From: Rhynchopus euleeides
Lineage: Eukaryota > Euglenozoa > Diplonemea > Diplonemida > Diplonemidae
Length of the DNA stretch: 64,000 bases
Direction: 5' to 3'
NCBI GenBank assembly: GCA_963210315.1
Contig: OY723307.1
Location: 1,550,001-1,614,000, forward strand
Of the stretch, positions 34,188 to 44,883 are shown piece by piece. A program made the translations under genes and the position numbers. The notes beneath the pieces are model-generated. The model was not told the DNA's origin and did not search any database. It saw nothing but the letters and a program-made list of their open reading frames with translations. Every line of letters starts with the position of its first letter. Positions within the stretch are counted from its first letter, which is position 1.

Positions 34188-35367
34188 CAGGGTATAAGAT
34201 AGACTTTTTTTCTGGCGCCGTTTTCCGGTTTTTCTGGTTTTGAAAATTTTTCGCGCGCGCCTTCGGCGCGCGCGACCCGCGCAAACCCTCCCAGAATCTG
34301 AGAGGGCCCGGTGCCTGCGCGCGTCCTGTCGTACTGAGGCTGCTTGGTGGGGCAGGCGCAGCAGCTGCTTTGAAAGTTTGGACTCTCGGCCAAAAAAGGT
34401 CTGGTGCAATGTTTTTACGCAGGGGGGGTCTGGGGGGCGGAGCCCCCCAGCCGCCGGAGGCCACGGTAGTGAACATCTGTTCCCTACAGTCTGGATTCGC
34501 TTGTAAGTAGGAAGGCTTCGCTGTATCGCAGCCCGGCCAGCAGGAGATCACTGGTCCTTGAGGGTTCAACCTTCAGGGTGGAGGAGGACGGGGGAGCGAC
34601 CACTCGTGATAGGTGTGCGTTGTGGGTGGAGTGGGTGCACGACAGAATGGCCAAAGGGTCCACGAGATCTCTGCACACATTCCGTTGTCGAGGAGATGGG
34701 CACCTAGCTGTGACGACAGGCAACAAACAAATCTCATCTGTTAGTTGCCCCCAATAGGCTTGGCGACCTTCAAGACTGCTTGAAAGTCGTTCGTGTTCTC
34801 GTCTCAGCCCTCCAGACAAGCAGATCTGTCTCGAGTTGGTGGGCTGTCGCCATGTATTCGATGGCACCGAGTGACGCTGCACAGAGGCAGACGACACGGT
34901 GAACTCCAGCGGAGGTTACCCTACCTCCGCTGGAGTACACCGTGTGTCTCCCATGAGTCTCAACTAGCGGGAGTCTTAGCGTAAATTAGCTGGAAAATAG
35001 ACTCCCGTCTCCAGTACAGACTGCAGTCTTAGACTCCCTCTTAGACATGGTGGCTGGAGTCCACCATGTGTGCACCTTCAAAACAGAAGAGACCTGCATG
35101 ACGAGGGCATCACCACCCACCGGGCCACCCGCTAGGTCCATTTTTTCTTCTCCGCTTCTCTGCCTTCTTTGGACTATTTGAGCTCTGTGCGGATCACGAT
35201 GGGGTCACTTTCTATTTTTTTATGGCGTTTTTTCTGACTGTTTTACTGTCCCAAAGTCACAAAAAAAACGCCGAAAATGAGATCGACCTTTTTTTTTTCC
35301 CCAGAAAACCGGGAACCGGGAAACCCTGGTTTTGAAAACCGGAAAACCAGACCTATCTTATCCCCTG
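34188..35367. mobile_element. hAT-like non-autonomous transposon, copy 2 (1180 bp)
   Basis: The termini CAGGGTATAAGATAG and the complement of CAGGGGATAAGATAG are flanked by a perfect 8-bp target duplication, GCAGCGTC, at 34180-34187 and 35368-35375. Its length equals that of copy 1 (28876-30055), and sequence agreement is near complete, differing by small indels and point changes such as around 34420-34445. There is no transposase ORF; the minus-strand frames across it are not conserved coding. The insertion lies 104 bp upstream of the start codon of Cache paralog 3, so it may carry or disturb that gene's 5' signals. Confidence 0.92.
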
Positions 35368-35375
35368 GCAGCGTC

Positions 35376-36007
35376 AGAGAGAGAGAGGGGGGGAAATCCG
35401 GCGGGGGGGAAGGAGGGGCAGAACTGTCTGTACTTTATTTTTCGGTTCATTCTCCACGATCCACCTCTGCCCGCAACGAACCTACGTTAACTTTCAGTTT
35501 CTTTTCTCAGCAATTTGCTCTGCCTACTTTTTCTTTGTTTGCAGCAGCAAGCAGTGGAGCAACACACGACGAGCACACACCGACCCCTGCCCTTCGTGAG
35601 CTACCTCCCACCGCCACACAAGAACCGCCTGCAAAAAGCTGCGCATTGACTTGGCCCCACCCTCAACCCAGGCGGGGCGGATGGGGGCGGCAGAGAGAGG
35701 TGGGGGATGCGGAACACAGGGGCCAGCGGACTTCACACCACGGCGTCACTATGCAAACGGCCCACACCCCCCACGCGCCCAGCTCTCCCCGCTGGCTAGA
35801 TCGGGGGGCTGTTTGGGGAGGGGGGGGCGGGCACACGTTGCCGCAGAGGGGGGGGGCGGGGTGGGTGGGTGGGTAGATCCGGTGCGCTGCGGCGGCACAT
35901 GCAGCGCACGCCACCCGGCACAGCCACCCATCCGGAGTGCCTTTGGCATCCCAACTGGGCTGGGAGCATAAAAGCGGGCCGGAGGGGGTCTCGACAGGGG
36001 ACAGGGT
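35376..36007. other. Spacer between hAT copy 2 and the cytidylate kinase gene
   Basis: GA and G runs at 35376-35415, G-rich runs at 35816-35870. No gene recognised; contains the presumed 3' untranslated region of the kinase gene. Confidence 0.4.
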
Positions 36008-37172
36008 CTACTGCATCTTCGCCTGCACGAGCTGGATGATCCTGATGGGGTGTGGAAGGTGAAAGGCAAGGTGGGCGGGCTGCGTGAAAAGCAAAAGAAA
36101 TAACCCCGACCACCCCCCTCCCCTACTGCCCGACACAACGCGGCAGCCTTGGGTGTCGATGTGCATCCCGACGAGGTGGGGCCCTCTCTGGCGACTGCGT
36201 CGTGCTCCACACCACACACAGGCACCCAACACTGTCCCCACCACAGATCCATACTTCTCCACAGAACCCTCGAAGTTCAGCTCGGTAGTGTTGACAAGCG
36301 TCGCATCCTCCGCCTGCTTCAGCGGTGCCACCTCACGGGTCCGGTCGGCGTGGTCACGCTCCTTGAGGTCAGCCAGCACCTGCGGGGTGTGTGCGTCAAG
36401 GGTGTGTCAAATAGGCAATATGGCATGACAAGCCGAAAACCCTCGCGGTGAGGATGGCTGAGGTGCACACCACGCAAAGCGAGCTGCTGCCCCTCTACAC
36501 AACACGAGCGCAGCCCCCCCCCCCAAAGGCATGGAGGGCAGCCCTCCCTTTGGGGGCTGCCCTCCATGCCCCCCATGCCCTCGCAGGCGAGACGCGTCCA
36601 AAGCCTTCTCCACACACCCCACCTGCTATCTTGCCTGCAGCACATACCTGCTCGTACACAGGGGACTCGCCCTTGCCCACCAGCTCGTCGAAGCGGCGCT
36701 TGGCCCGGACCTCCTCATCTGCGGTGAGGAAGATCTTGACCTCGGCGTCAGGGAAGACGACCGTGCCGATGTCGCGGCCCTCCAGCACAACACCCCCGAT
36801 GCTGCCCAGGCGGCGCTGCAGGCCCATCAGCCCGTCGCGCACCACCTGGTTCTTCGACGTCTTGGAGGCCTGCAGGGACACCTCCTCCTTGCGGATGTCG
36901 GTGGTGACCTCGCTGCCATCGAGGTAGACGTGGTTCACACCGTCCTCCGTCATGTTGAAGCTGATCTCGACCTTCTCCACAATCTCCTTCAGCTTCGCAT
37001 CGTCGGCGGGGTCGACGCTGTCCTTCAGCGAGCGGAGCGCGATGCAGCGGTAGCAGGCCCCCGTGTCGACAAACCCGAAGCCGAGGCGGCGGGACACCTC
37101 TTTGCTCACGCTGCTCTTCCCGGCACCAACCGGGCCGTCGATCGCGACGATCGGGCGCTTCGCCTCGGACAT
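36008..37172 (-). CDS. cmk: Bacterial-type cytidylate kinase (three exons)
   Basis: Exons 37172-36648, 36379-36255 and 36041-36008 give 227 residues, the usual length of bacterial Cmk. It transfers phosphate from ATP to CMP or dCMP to make the diphosphate for nucleotide synthesis. The P-loop is GPVGAGKSS at about 13-21; LEGRDIGTVVFP and the KRRFDEL segment match the CMP-binding and lid regions; exon 2 supplies RDHADRTREVAPL and NTTELNFE, conserved near the C-terminus of the family. The junctions restore frame exactly (phase 0, then phase 2). Eukaryotes normally use a different UMP-CMP kinase, so this is of bacterial or organellar origin, now with spliceosomal introns. No organelle-targeting extension precedes MSEAKRP. 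Intron 1 contains a perfect 17-bp inverted repeat (36528-36544 and 36554-36570). Confidence 0.93.
36528..36570. repeat. Hairpin inside intron 1 of the cytidylate kinase gene
   Basis: GGCATGGAGGGCAGCCC at 36528-36544 is the exact complement of 36554-36570, with a 9-base loop. The intron also carries a C run at 36514-36524. It could be a small foldback insertion or a structure that brings splice sites together. Confidence 0.8.
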
Positions 37173-38876
37173 CTTTGTGGTGCCTCTTCCCTAGAGGTGC
37201 AGGTAGTGCAGGTGTTGCAGGGAGAGATCCCCAGTGCCCGGAGTAAAACAGGCGAGGATCCCAAAAGAATCATGCCCAGGTGAGATAGAGGCGTTGATGG
37301 GTTTCAGAGTGTCCCAAAGAATGCCAAGGCAGTGAAGGGGCAACAAGTTGGATGAGGAATTTCACGAAAACTTGCCGCTGAGCTGTTGGAAGGGGGTTTC
37401 CCGCCTCCTGAACAGCTTTGAACTCGGATCGTTGCCTCCTGTTTCGTTGTTTAGATCCCGCCGTCAACCAGCTGGATGTATTCTACAAGGATCTGGGAAC
37501 CCTCAACCTGGTTGGTTCCTTCGTGGTGGCAGATCTAGACTAGTAGAAGAAAAGGCGTTTCAACGCAGAAACATTGGAGGCCCAGGAAAGGGATCGCCTT
37601 GAGGATCACCACGCTGCTGGCTGGCATGAATTACTTCACATACTGGGACGATAAGAATGTGATTTCCAAGACCCCCTTGTCGAAGTACACATTTTTCCTG
37701 GGAAGTGACCCTACTCAGAGGCGGCTGCGGAAAAGGCAGTTCAAGAAAATGTCTGCCACACTCACGAAGAAGCGGTCACTGCTCCAGGAGGGCACCGTGG
37801 ACGGCTTGTTGCAAATTGCGATCGACACCCCGAAGCTGAACAACAAGGACCCTAGGCGTTTGCAAAGGAGATGAATCCCGGCAGCGTTTGATCACAATCG
37901 CCGGTGGCATTCAAAGAAGTGAGAAACCGTAATCTCTCAGGAGAAACGCGTCTGCTGCGTGCAATCGGGGGGTGAGGAGGGGATGGGGGCTGGGGGCGGT
38001 GTCGAGACCTGGCGCATTTGCAGAAAGCCTTCGTTGTTTTGCCCCCCCCCCCCATTTTTTTTGCCGCGCTCAGCGCGGTGCCCTCATCTACGTTACCGAG
38101 GTGTCTACATACAAAATACCAAGTCCTTACGATATTTGACATCAACAGGGGGGGTCGGGGGGCTGGTCTATTGAATTGGAGCATATGGGTGCAGGGTTAA
38201 AACTAAGGTGAACGGACCGTCCTCTCCAAATCTCTCTCTCTCAAACACGCGACAGCGCAGCGCGCCTCCTGGCGTGCTGAAGCTCCAGCCAACACAAGCG
38301 CCAGCCAAAGCAAACGGCATGTGAGACGGGGCTGCTTTCTCAGCTCTCTCTCTATCTATCTCTCTACCCTCAACTGCTTGACAACGTGCCGCTGCGTGCT
38401 GCCCCCCTTGTAGCCCCAGCCCACGCAAGCGCGGACCAAGGCAAGCGTCACGTGAGAGGGACCGCCTTCTCATTGTAGTTTCGGCCTTCCAATACGACAT
38501 CCTCCCCTGGCAGGCCTTGTCAGGCATCACCAGGATCAAGGGAACCTGGGGTAGCAATCCTCAGGCGAACGAGTGGGCCCCCCCCCCTTCACTCAAGAAA
38601 TGCAGATAGTGCCCGAGATTCAGTGATTACGCCTGGTCTGTCTTGTGACACAGCATGCTGTGTGGGAAAACCCCCCGAGAAAGGGAAAGGGGGAGGAGGG
38701 GGGCACCCACACGGTAGGTTTCAGCTCTACAAGGGGGGATGGGGCATTCGCGATTGAGTGGTCTTTGGCACAAGAATTTGAAATGTTCACACAGACATTG
38801 TAGAGCAGAACTGCATCAAAGAACCATAGCCTATTTCTGCACCGTGCGGCGAAGACCCCCAGCGCATCGTGCCACC
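37173..38876. other. Intergenic DNA with possible decayed coding sequence and a tandem duplication
   Basis: Between about 37348 and 37874 on the plus strand, several frames look gene-like but are interrupted; the longest, 37599-37874, encodes 91 residues rich in Lys/Arg (RRLRKRQFKKMSATLTKKR) with no recognised family. It may be a dead mobile element or gene. At about 38260-38350 and 38390-38475 a block starting near CCAGCC is tandemly duplicated with divergence, separated by TCTA/TCTC repeats. C runs lie at 38041-38053 and 38579-38587. Confidence 0.4.
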
Positions 38877-39785
38877 TCAGATCACCTCAGGGAAATTCTC
38901 CGGAACGTACCCTTGGTATGCAGGCGGTATCGCCTGCGACCAGGACGCGGTGCTGCGGAGCGACGAGCGGGACCCGGGCTGCGGCGGGCACCCCCCCGAC
39001 CCCACCTGAGGTGCGGCAGGCCGCATCGCAGACCCCCTGCGCGGGAGCGGCATGGACGACCCGCTGCTACTTCGGCTGTCCGCTTCGCTGCGGGACGCGG
39101 CGCTCTCCCCCTCGAGCGAGGGCGGCGGCGGCGGTATCGACCCCTGCTCCTGCTGGTCGGACGCCTGCGCCACCGCGACACCACCCACCGCACTGCCCTT
39201 CGCCCAGGCGTGCATCTTGCGCAGCTCCGTCAGGCTGGTGGTCGGCAACCCCGTGCTGTCCGACAGCACGCTGGCATCGGCAGTGGCACGCTGCGCCGCA
39301 GTCCCGGCAGAGAAGCTACGGGAGTGCACAGAGGCTGGTGTGAACGTCGCAGACTTCGCCGGGCTCAGCGCACGCGAGGGGTGTGTGGATGCGGACGCCT
39401 TGGGGGGCGGCCCCAGGGAGGACGCCAGGTCGTCGAGGCGCTTCTTATGCGCGGCAACCGCCTGCTCCAGACGGACAATCCGGTCGTCGGGGCGGTGGGC
39501 GGTGGCAGGTGCCTCCGCACCTGCCTCGAGGGTGCCAATGCGTTCGGACACCATCGCGAAGTCGTCCTGGATGCGGACCCCGACACGCTTGAGGTGCTTC
39601 TCGCATGCGCCGAGCCGCTGCTGCACGGCTGTCATGTCTGAGGCCATCTTGACGACACACCCCGCCAGCTGCCGCACCGCCGCATCCAGCCGCTCGCTCC
39701 ACTGCGACCCCATTGCCATCAGGGGGCCCGACTCCCGCAGCGCAGCCTCCGCCGCATCGAGCGCATCACGCCCGCCACGCTCCAT
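38877..39785 (-). CDS. Coiled-coil protein with Ser/Pro-rich C-terminal half, function unknown
   Basis: A 302-residue single-exon protein starting at ATG 39785 (MERGGRDAL). Residues about 1-125 are helical and heptad-like, with no proline-rich breaks (WSERLDAAVRQLAGCVVKMA, RIVRLEQAVAAHKKRLDDLA), suggesting a coiled coil. The remainder is low-complexity and Ser/Pro-rich with basic patches, ending in a more ordered tail (YQGYVPENFPEVI). Third-codon G/C bias and lack of internal stops support it as real. No domain family was recognised; a structural or cytoskeletal role is plausible but not shown. Confidence 0.65.
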   Translation of the reverse strand: MERGGRDALDAAEAALRESGPLMAMGSQWSERLDAAVRQLAGCVVKMASDMTAVQQRLGACEKHLKRVGVRIQDDFAMVSERIGTLEAGAEAPATAHRPDDRIVRLEQAVAAHKKRLDDLASSLGPPPKASASTHPSRALSPAKSATFTPASVHSRSFSAGTAAQRATADASVLSDSTGLPTTSLTELRKMHAWAKGSAVGGVAVAQASDQQEQGSIPPPPPSLEGESAASRSEADSRSSSGSSMPLPRRGSAMRPAAPQVGSGGCPPQPGSRSSLRSTASWSQAIPPAYQGYVPENFPEVI

Positions 39786-41122
39786 GCGTGGTATGGTGTG
39801 GTGTGGTGTGTGGGTGGGCTCCCGATGGAGTGCGGAAGGCAGCCCCGTCAAGCTTAAGCCAACCCCTCCCGTCAGTGCGGGGTGTGGGATGGTGGGATGG
39901 TACAGCACAGGGTGGGGGCAGTGACTGCTACCCCCGTGTGTGCCTGCGTGGTGAGGGTGTTGCATAGGGGAGGGGAGAGGGGGAGCAGTGAAGCAGAAGT
40001 AGAGAGAAGCACAAGGATGGTCTCCCTTCACTCGATATGCAGGGTTGTGGGTCCGAGATCTAGTGCGATGCTCGGCCTATTGTTGGAAGGGGGAAGGGGG
40101 GTGGGGGGTGGAGGGAGGAGGGAGGGAGGGAGGGGGCGTCCTGCGATGCTTTTTTTCTCCCACCCCACCATTTTCTCCGCCTCCGTCCCCCTTCTTTGGG
40201 TTTTGCCCATAGGGGGCGAAGCCCATAAAGAAGAAGAAACCATACCACGGACAAAACAATCCATCCCATTTCGCAGCCAGTGAGCAGAGACGCTGACCCA
40301 CTGATACACAAAGCCCAGCGCGCACACACTTCCTCCTCTCCCCCCTACCCACATTCGCGACTGCTCATCTCTTGCTTTGCTGCTCTTGGCTGTCGCGATC
40401 CCTTTGCATTTTGCCTGCTCTCTCTTTTTTTTCCGAAGATAGATTCTTGCTTCGTTTGCATCTAACTTAAAAACAAGGAAGCCTGGGGTGGGGGGGGGAC
40501 GGTGACTTCGGCACGACACAGCATCCACTGAATGCAGTGGACAACGCATCACGGGGGGGGGGGGGGGCTGGAGAGCTGGAGAGCCGGAGAGTTGAGGGGA
40601 GGGGGTGGCTGGTGGCATGCCTGCTTGATTGGAGCGCTCTGACTTCAACCAGAAAATCCTGGCTCGCCCCGAACGACGCGCCAAACAAATTCGGAACAAA
40701 AAAAAATGTTGTTCTTTTGCAGGCAAACACCTGCCCCTTCCCCCAGGAGTCTCCAATCCCCCCGAACAAGGCTAGTTTCAAATGTGGTGATTTGCTTCAT
40801 GCAGCCGTCCGGAGATGCAAGTGATCATATTGTAAAGCTATTGTTTCGCGCGATGCGTTGTTTGCAAAACCCATTCCTGCCTCTTGTTGGGTTCTCGGGG
40901 GGGAGGTATGGGGGTAGGGGGTAGGGGGTAGGGGGGAGAATAACACTAAATCTGAGAAATGCGACTCCACATTGCATCAAAACCACCCCCCCCCCCCAAC
41001 AATAATAAAGACAGCCAAGCCAATAATGCATGCATTATCCATTGGCTGAAATCCGTTTATGATCGTTGCATCTTGTCCGACATGCGCATGGCCCGGCGGG
41101 AGGGGGGGTGCAGGCAGCCCGA
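39786..41122. other. Intergenic DNA, no gene recognised
   Basis: G-rich tracts at 40087-40135, 40484-40499 and 40551-40567, and GGTAGGGG repeats at 40905-40935. A run of C at 40986-40998 precedes the prefoldin gene's 3' end. No conserved frame. Confidence 0.4.
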
Positions 41123-41795
41123 CTACTGCTGCTGCTGCTGCGGCATCTTCTGGCGCATCGTCACCTGCATGATCTCCAGCTGCTGGCGCTTCGTGTTCAC
41201 AGCCTTCTCCAGCTCGTTCATGGTGTTGGTCAGGTTCTGCATCTTACGGTCCATGAAGTCCTTACCCTTCGTCGTGCTCATCTTGATGTAGTAGCCCGCA
41301 CCGACCTGTGGTAGAGAAGGATGTGTTGCAGTTTCATACAGAGGCTGTAAGGCTTCGCTACAGTGCTGAAGATGAAAAAATAACTGTGCGGTTTGATGAA
41401 TTTCTTCCGACGAAAAAATGGCGTTCTTCAAGGAGCCGTGCCACACAGGTTGTTTACACGCATGTAAAGTGGCGGAAAGCGCACTGGCCCCTTCGGGGGT
41501 GTCAAAGGAAAACTATGTGCCTGTCTAAGCGGGCCATGCCATATCATACCTCGACAATCGCAGAGTTGGGGTTCTTCAGCTTCCCCGGGACATAGAGGGA
41601 CTTTGTGAGCGGCACCATCAGCTTCTCATCCTCCTTGCACTTCTCCAGGTCGTCCAGCACAACCCTGCTCCCGTGGTAGCGTTCGCGCCCCCCGCGCAGC
41701 GCGGTGAAGTGCTGCGTCAACGCCTTGATCTCATCCTCCAGCACCTGCGAGTATTGCCGCAGCTCATTGAGCGAAAGATCACCCACGCTCACCAT
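41123..41795 (-). CDS. PFDN5: Prefoldin subunit 5 (two exons)
   Basis: Exons 41795-41550 and 41305-41123, joined phase 0, give 142 residues; the family is usually about 150. It is one of the alpha-type subunits of the hexameric prefoldin chaperone, which hands nascent actin and tubulin to the CCT chaperonin in the cytosol. An N-terminal helix (ELRQYSQVLEDEIKALTQHF) and a C-terminal helix (FMDRKMQNLTNTMNELEKAV) form the coiled coil; between them lie the beta-hairpin signature VPLTKSLYVPGKL (61-73) and VGAGYYIKM, which single out subunit 5. The protein ends in a run of glutamines (QQQQQ). The donor GTATGA and acceptor CCACAG are clear, and the junction VE/VGAGYY matches the family. Confidence 0.95.
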
Positions 41796-41910
41796 TGCGC
41801 CACGATGCCTGAGGGGGTGTGGTGCGGCAGGGTGTGTGGTTATTATACTGGGCTGGGCACACCCAGAAGCAGCCAAAAAAGTCACATGGAAAATGGATGA
41901 GTGTGTCATG

Positions 41911-42050
41911 AGGTGGGGGGTGAGGGGGGGTGAGGGGGGGTGAGGGGGGGTGAGGGGGGGTGAGGGGGGGTGAGGGGGGGTGAGGGGGGGTGAGGGGGGG
42001 TGGGGGGGGGTGAGGGGGGGTGGGGGGGGGGGGTGAGGGGGGGTGAGGGG
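41911..42050. repeat. TGAGGGGGGG minisatellite
   Basis: A 10-bp unit, TGAGGGGGGG, repeated about 13 times with small variants, directly upstream of the prefoldin gene and downstream of the TMC-like gene. It is strongly G-biased and may form G-quadruplexes. Confidence 0.95.
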
Positions 42051-42630
42051 CAGGCACCGCAGTGAACTGGTCTGGATTCAGAGGGAGCCGCTGAGACGGA
42101 CTCGCGGAGCGGCTCGGGAGGGGGCAGGAAATGAAGTCGGAGGTGGGGAGGGGAGGGGAACACCCAATTGGTGGCGCTGCTCATTCAGGATAGCGAGAAG
42201 AGGAACGGCAGCGAATTCAAAATGGGGGGGGGGGGTGGGGGGAGGAGCTGTGGCTCTGACCACGGCCCCTGGCGGACAGACAAAAAAAATACCAAAATCG
42301 ATGGGGGGAAGGAAAACAAAGGAAACCTATCTGCACATGTGGGTGGATGGGTGGGCACAACGCCGACACCCATATCACCATCTTCTCCCCCTTGTTTCCC
42401 CTCTGCCGTTCCCGGCAGCTGGGGGAATAACCGCGACACCCCCTCCCCTCATACGATGTGCACATATGAGGCTTTCGCAGCAGACACCACTCCCCAGGCA
42501 CTTGACACACACACACACCCCATCGTTCCACATCGCTTCACACAACAGCACAGAGAGGTATGGTGTGTGTGCCATACCGCCTCACCCCTACCCCAAACCC
42601 ACACCTCGCGCCCCGCCCTCGTGAATCTTT
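42051..42630. other. Spacer downstream of the TMC-like gene
   Basis: G run at 42222-42243, ACAC repeat near 42508-42520. No gene recognised; likely 3' untranslated region of the TMC-like gene. Confidence 0.4.
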
Positions 42631-44883
42631 TCATCGCTGTGCCTGCCTGTCGGAGTTATACGAGGAAACAATGGCTGACAGCGCCGCACCAAACCCGGGG
42701 TTCTCCACTGTCACAGGGGAGGCGATGGTCCCTGGAGGGGGCACTTGGTCCCGCAGCTGCTGCGGCGTGTGGTGGTGGCGTTGGTCCGGCAAATCCGAGG
42801 CAGTGCAGTCGCTCATATCAAGCAGACGCATCGAGCCATCACCGAGAGGAGGTGTGCTCAACCCGTCACCAGGAGTCTCACAGAAGGACGTGCGGCGGAA
42901 GGCATCTGGTGCGTCAGGCGGAGCTGCAGGTTGGGGCGGGAGCGCAGGCGCAGCAGCGCCGCTGTTGCGGCCCTGGATGTTCCGTTTGACGTACTGCTGG
43001 AGGAGGGCACGGAAGGCGCGTGCCTCCTGCTCCTTCAGGTCGTACCGTATCGAGTTGAGAGAGTCGGCACGCTTTTTGTGCTTCCACTGGAGGAACATCA
43101 TGGTTGCCAGGATGAGGATGATAAAGATGAGGGGGAACGGCTTCGTGATGAACAGCAGGATGTCCGATGCAGCACCCGGCTCCTCCGAGAGGAACGACAG
43201 GGAGTCCAGCGCCGTGGAGTTGACGTGCGGCCCGCAGGCCGCGTCGCTCCTCTGCAGGAAGTAGCCTATGGGGGCAAAGCACAGCAGCAGGGTGAACATC
43301 ATCAGCAGGTCGAAGAAGCTGACATCGTCAGAGCTTTTCATGAGGTTCCCATGCCCTGGGCGGGCGAAGGCGTAGAAGAGGATTGATTTCTTGACAAAGA
43401 ATCGGATCAGGTGGGTGGCTGCGCCGACGAGCGGCAGCATCGGGCACACGGTGCTCCCGAGCCACACCAGGGACTGTGCGTAAATCAGCTCGAGGAGGCT
43501 GTCCGCAAGCAGGAAGTCGACCTTCGGCTTCCCGCGGTAGACGTTAACCCTCCTCCGGGTTGCGTGGAACAGTGAAAACCCCACGACAGACACGGCGAGG
43601 TCGATGATGACCAGCTGGAGGAGGAGGGAGCCCGTCTCCGTCTCGACGCACCTCTCGGGTTCGGAGCGGGACTTCCTGTAGACGGAGAAGACGATGAACC
43701 CCAGGTTGAACATCTTGATGAGGTAGATCCGCAGGGCGCAGTGCACCGTCAGCACCTTGGGGGAGAACCAGCGCTCGAAGTCGACGATCTTCCTGATGAG
43801 GAAGGGGGAGGTGACCATCACAATGCTAACGAGCAGCGTGACGGTGTAGGGGAAGTCGGCGTTGAGGGTGTCCGACGCCTCCAGGGTGACGTACATCGCA
43901 AAGGTGGATGCGGCCAGAACTATCAGGCTCAGCATGGCACCAGTGGCACGGCGTGTGATGAGCCAGCACTTGCGTGACCCGCAGAAGCCCTGCTCAACAG
44001 CCTCCAGGTCCATGGATCGTTGGCGGTCCTGGCGGTAGGTCAGGCCCTCTAAGACATCGATCTCATTGCGCACCCCACCCAGCATGGAGCGCACGCTGCG
44101 CGGGTCTGTGATGCTCATGTCATATCCGTAGAGAGAATGTGCCGCGGCAAGGCCCGGGTCGTATGTCGCATAGTTCACCGCCGTCAGCTTCCCCCCGATC
44201 TTCGCCACCATGAAGACGGCCTGCGCTGTATACGTCACAAACAGCGCGATGGTGTACAGCGTTCCCATGTCGATGGATCCCATTTTCGGGTGGTACCCCG
44301 AATAGTAAAACCACGTGGTGTCATCCTCCACGATCCCATTAGCCCCGATGAAGCTCCGCACGGTGTGCCACACATCCAGGGTGAGGCCCTCTGTATGGCG
44401 GTAGGAGATATACCACGGCACGATTGCCAGGGCGAGCCAGATGCAGAAGACAGCCATGTTGAGCCACACGAGCCTGTTGCAGAACGCAAAGTAGGCAGCA
44501 ACGCCATGCCCGTAGTGGTGCCGCACCGTGGTGATGACCTGCTTCATAGGGAAGACCCGTTCCCGCCAGCGGCTGATAGCATGCGCCATGGCGCCCAGGG
44601 CGTGCAGCATGCCCGACATGCATGAGGGTGCCTGCTGCTCCATATCGACAGACCGCAGAGCGTAGGACATCTCGTGGAGCCTCATGACAAACGCTGCATC
44701 GTCCGCACCGTTGGTGACCTGCCGCTTTGCCTCCAGAGCAAAGTTGACCTTGTGCGACGATTTACGCCTCTTCAGCCCAGCAGGGTGGGTGGGGGTCAGG
44801 GGTGAGGTTACATCGCCGTCTGCACGATCTAGAGGGTTTCTCGTCCGCCTCGACCCCCACGACACCTGCACGTCACGCGGCAT
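42631..44883 (-). CDS. TMC-like (transmembrane channel-like) protein
   Basis: A 750-residue single-exon protein from ATG 44883 (MPRDVQVSW). About nine hydrophobic helices can be seen, at roughly 136-156, 207-227, 313-333, 343-363, 380-400, 420-440, 467-490, 522-545 and 574-599. The segment LVWLGSTVCPMLPLVG followed by IRFFVKKSIL (about 472-502) matches the conserved core of the TMC domain, supported by WFYYSGY (191-197) and CFAPIGYFLQR (535-545). TMC proteins are TMEM16-related ion channels or channel subunits, including the animal hair-cell mechanotransduction pore. The C-terminal tail from 640 is Pro/Ala-rich and disordered. The frame is open for 124 more codons upstream, but that part is low-complexity and untypical. 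No intron is needed, unlike its neighbours. Confidence 0.88.
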   Translation of the reverse strand: MPRDVQVSWGSRRTRNPLDRADGDVTSPLTPTHPAGLKRRKSSHKVNFALEAKRQVTNGADDAAFVMRLHEMSYALRSVDMEQQAPSCMSGMLHALGAMAHAISRWRERVFPMKQVITTVRHHYGHGVAAYFAFCNRLVWLNMAVFCIWLALAIVPWYISYRHTEGLTLDVWHTVRSFIGANGIVEDDTTWFYYSGYHPKMGSIDMGTLYTIALFVTYTAQAVFMVAKIGGKLTAVNYATYDPGLAAAHSLYGYDMSITDPRSVRSMLGGVRNEIDVLEGLTYRQDRQRSMDLEAVEQGFCGSRKCWLITRRATGAMLSLIVLAASTFAMYVTLEASDTLNADFPYTVTLLVSIVMVTSPFLIRKIVDFERWFSPKVLTVHCALRIYLIKMFNLGFIVFSVYRKSRSEPERCVETETGSLLLQLVIIDLAVSVVGFSLFHATRRRVNVYRGKPKVDFLLADSLLELIYAQSLVWLGSTVCPMLPLVGAATHLIRFFVKKSILFYAFARPGHGNLMKSSDDVSFFDLLMMFTLLLCFAPIGYFLQRSDAACGPHVNSTALDSLSFLSEEPGAASDILLFITKPFPLIFIILILATMMFLQWKHKKRADSLNSIRYDLKEQEARAFRALLQQYVKRNIQGRNSGAAAPALPPQPAAPPDAPDAFRRTSFCETPGDGLSTPPLGDGSMRLLDMSDCTASDLPDQRHHHTPQQLRDQVPPPGTIASPVTVENPGFGAALSAIVSSYNSDRQAQR

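Noticed and set aside
33092-34243. Plus-strand 383-residue frame opposite Cache paralog 3
   Set aside because: It is antisense to a well-supported multi-exon gene and runs into the neighbouring transposon; the same antisense frame exists opposite paralog 1.
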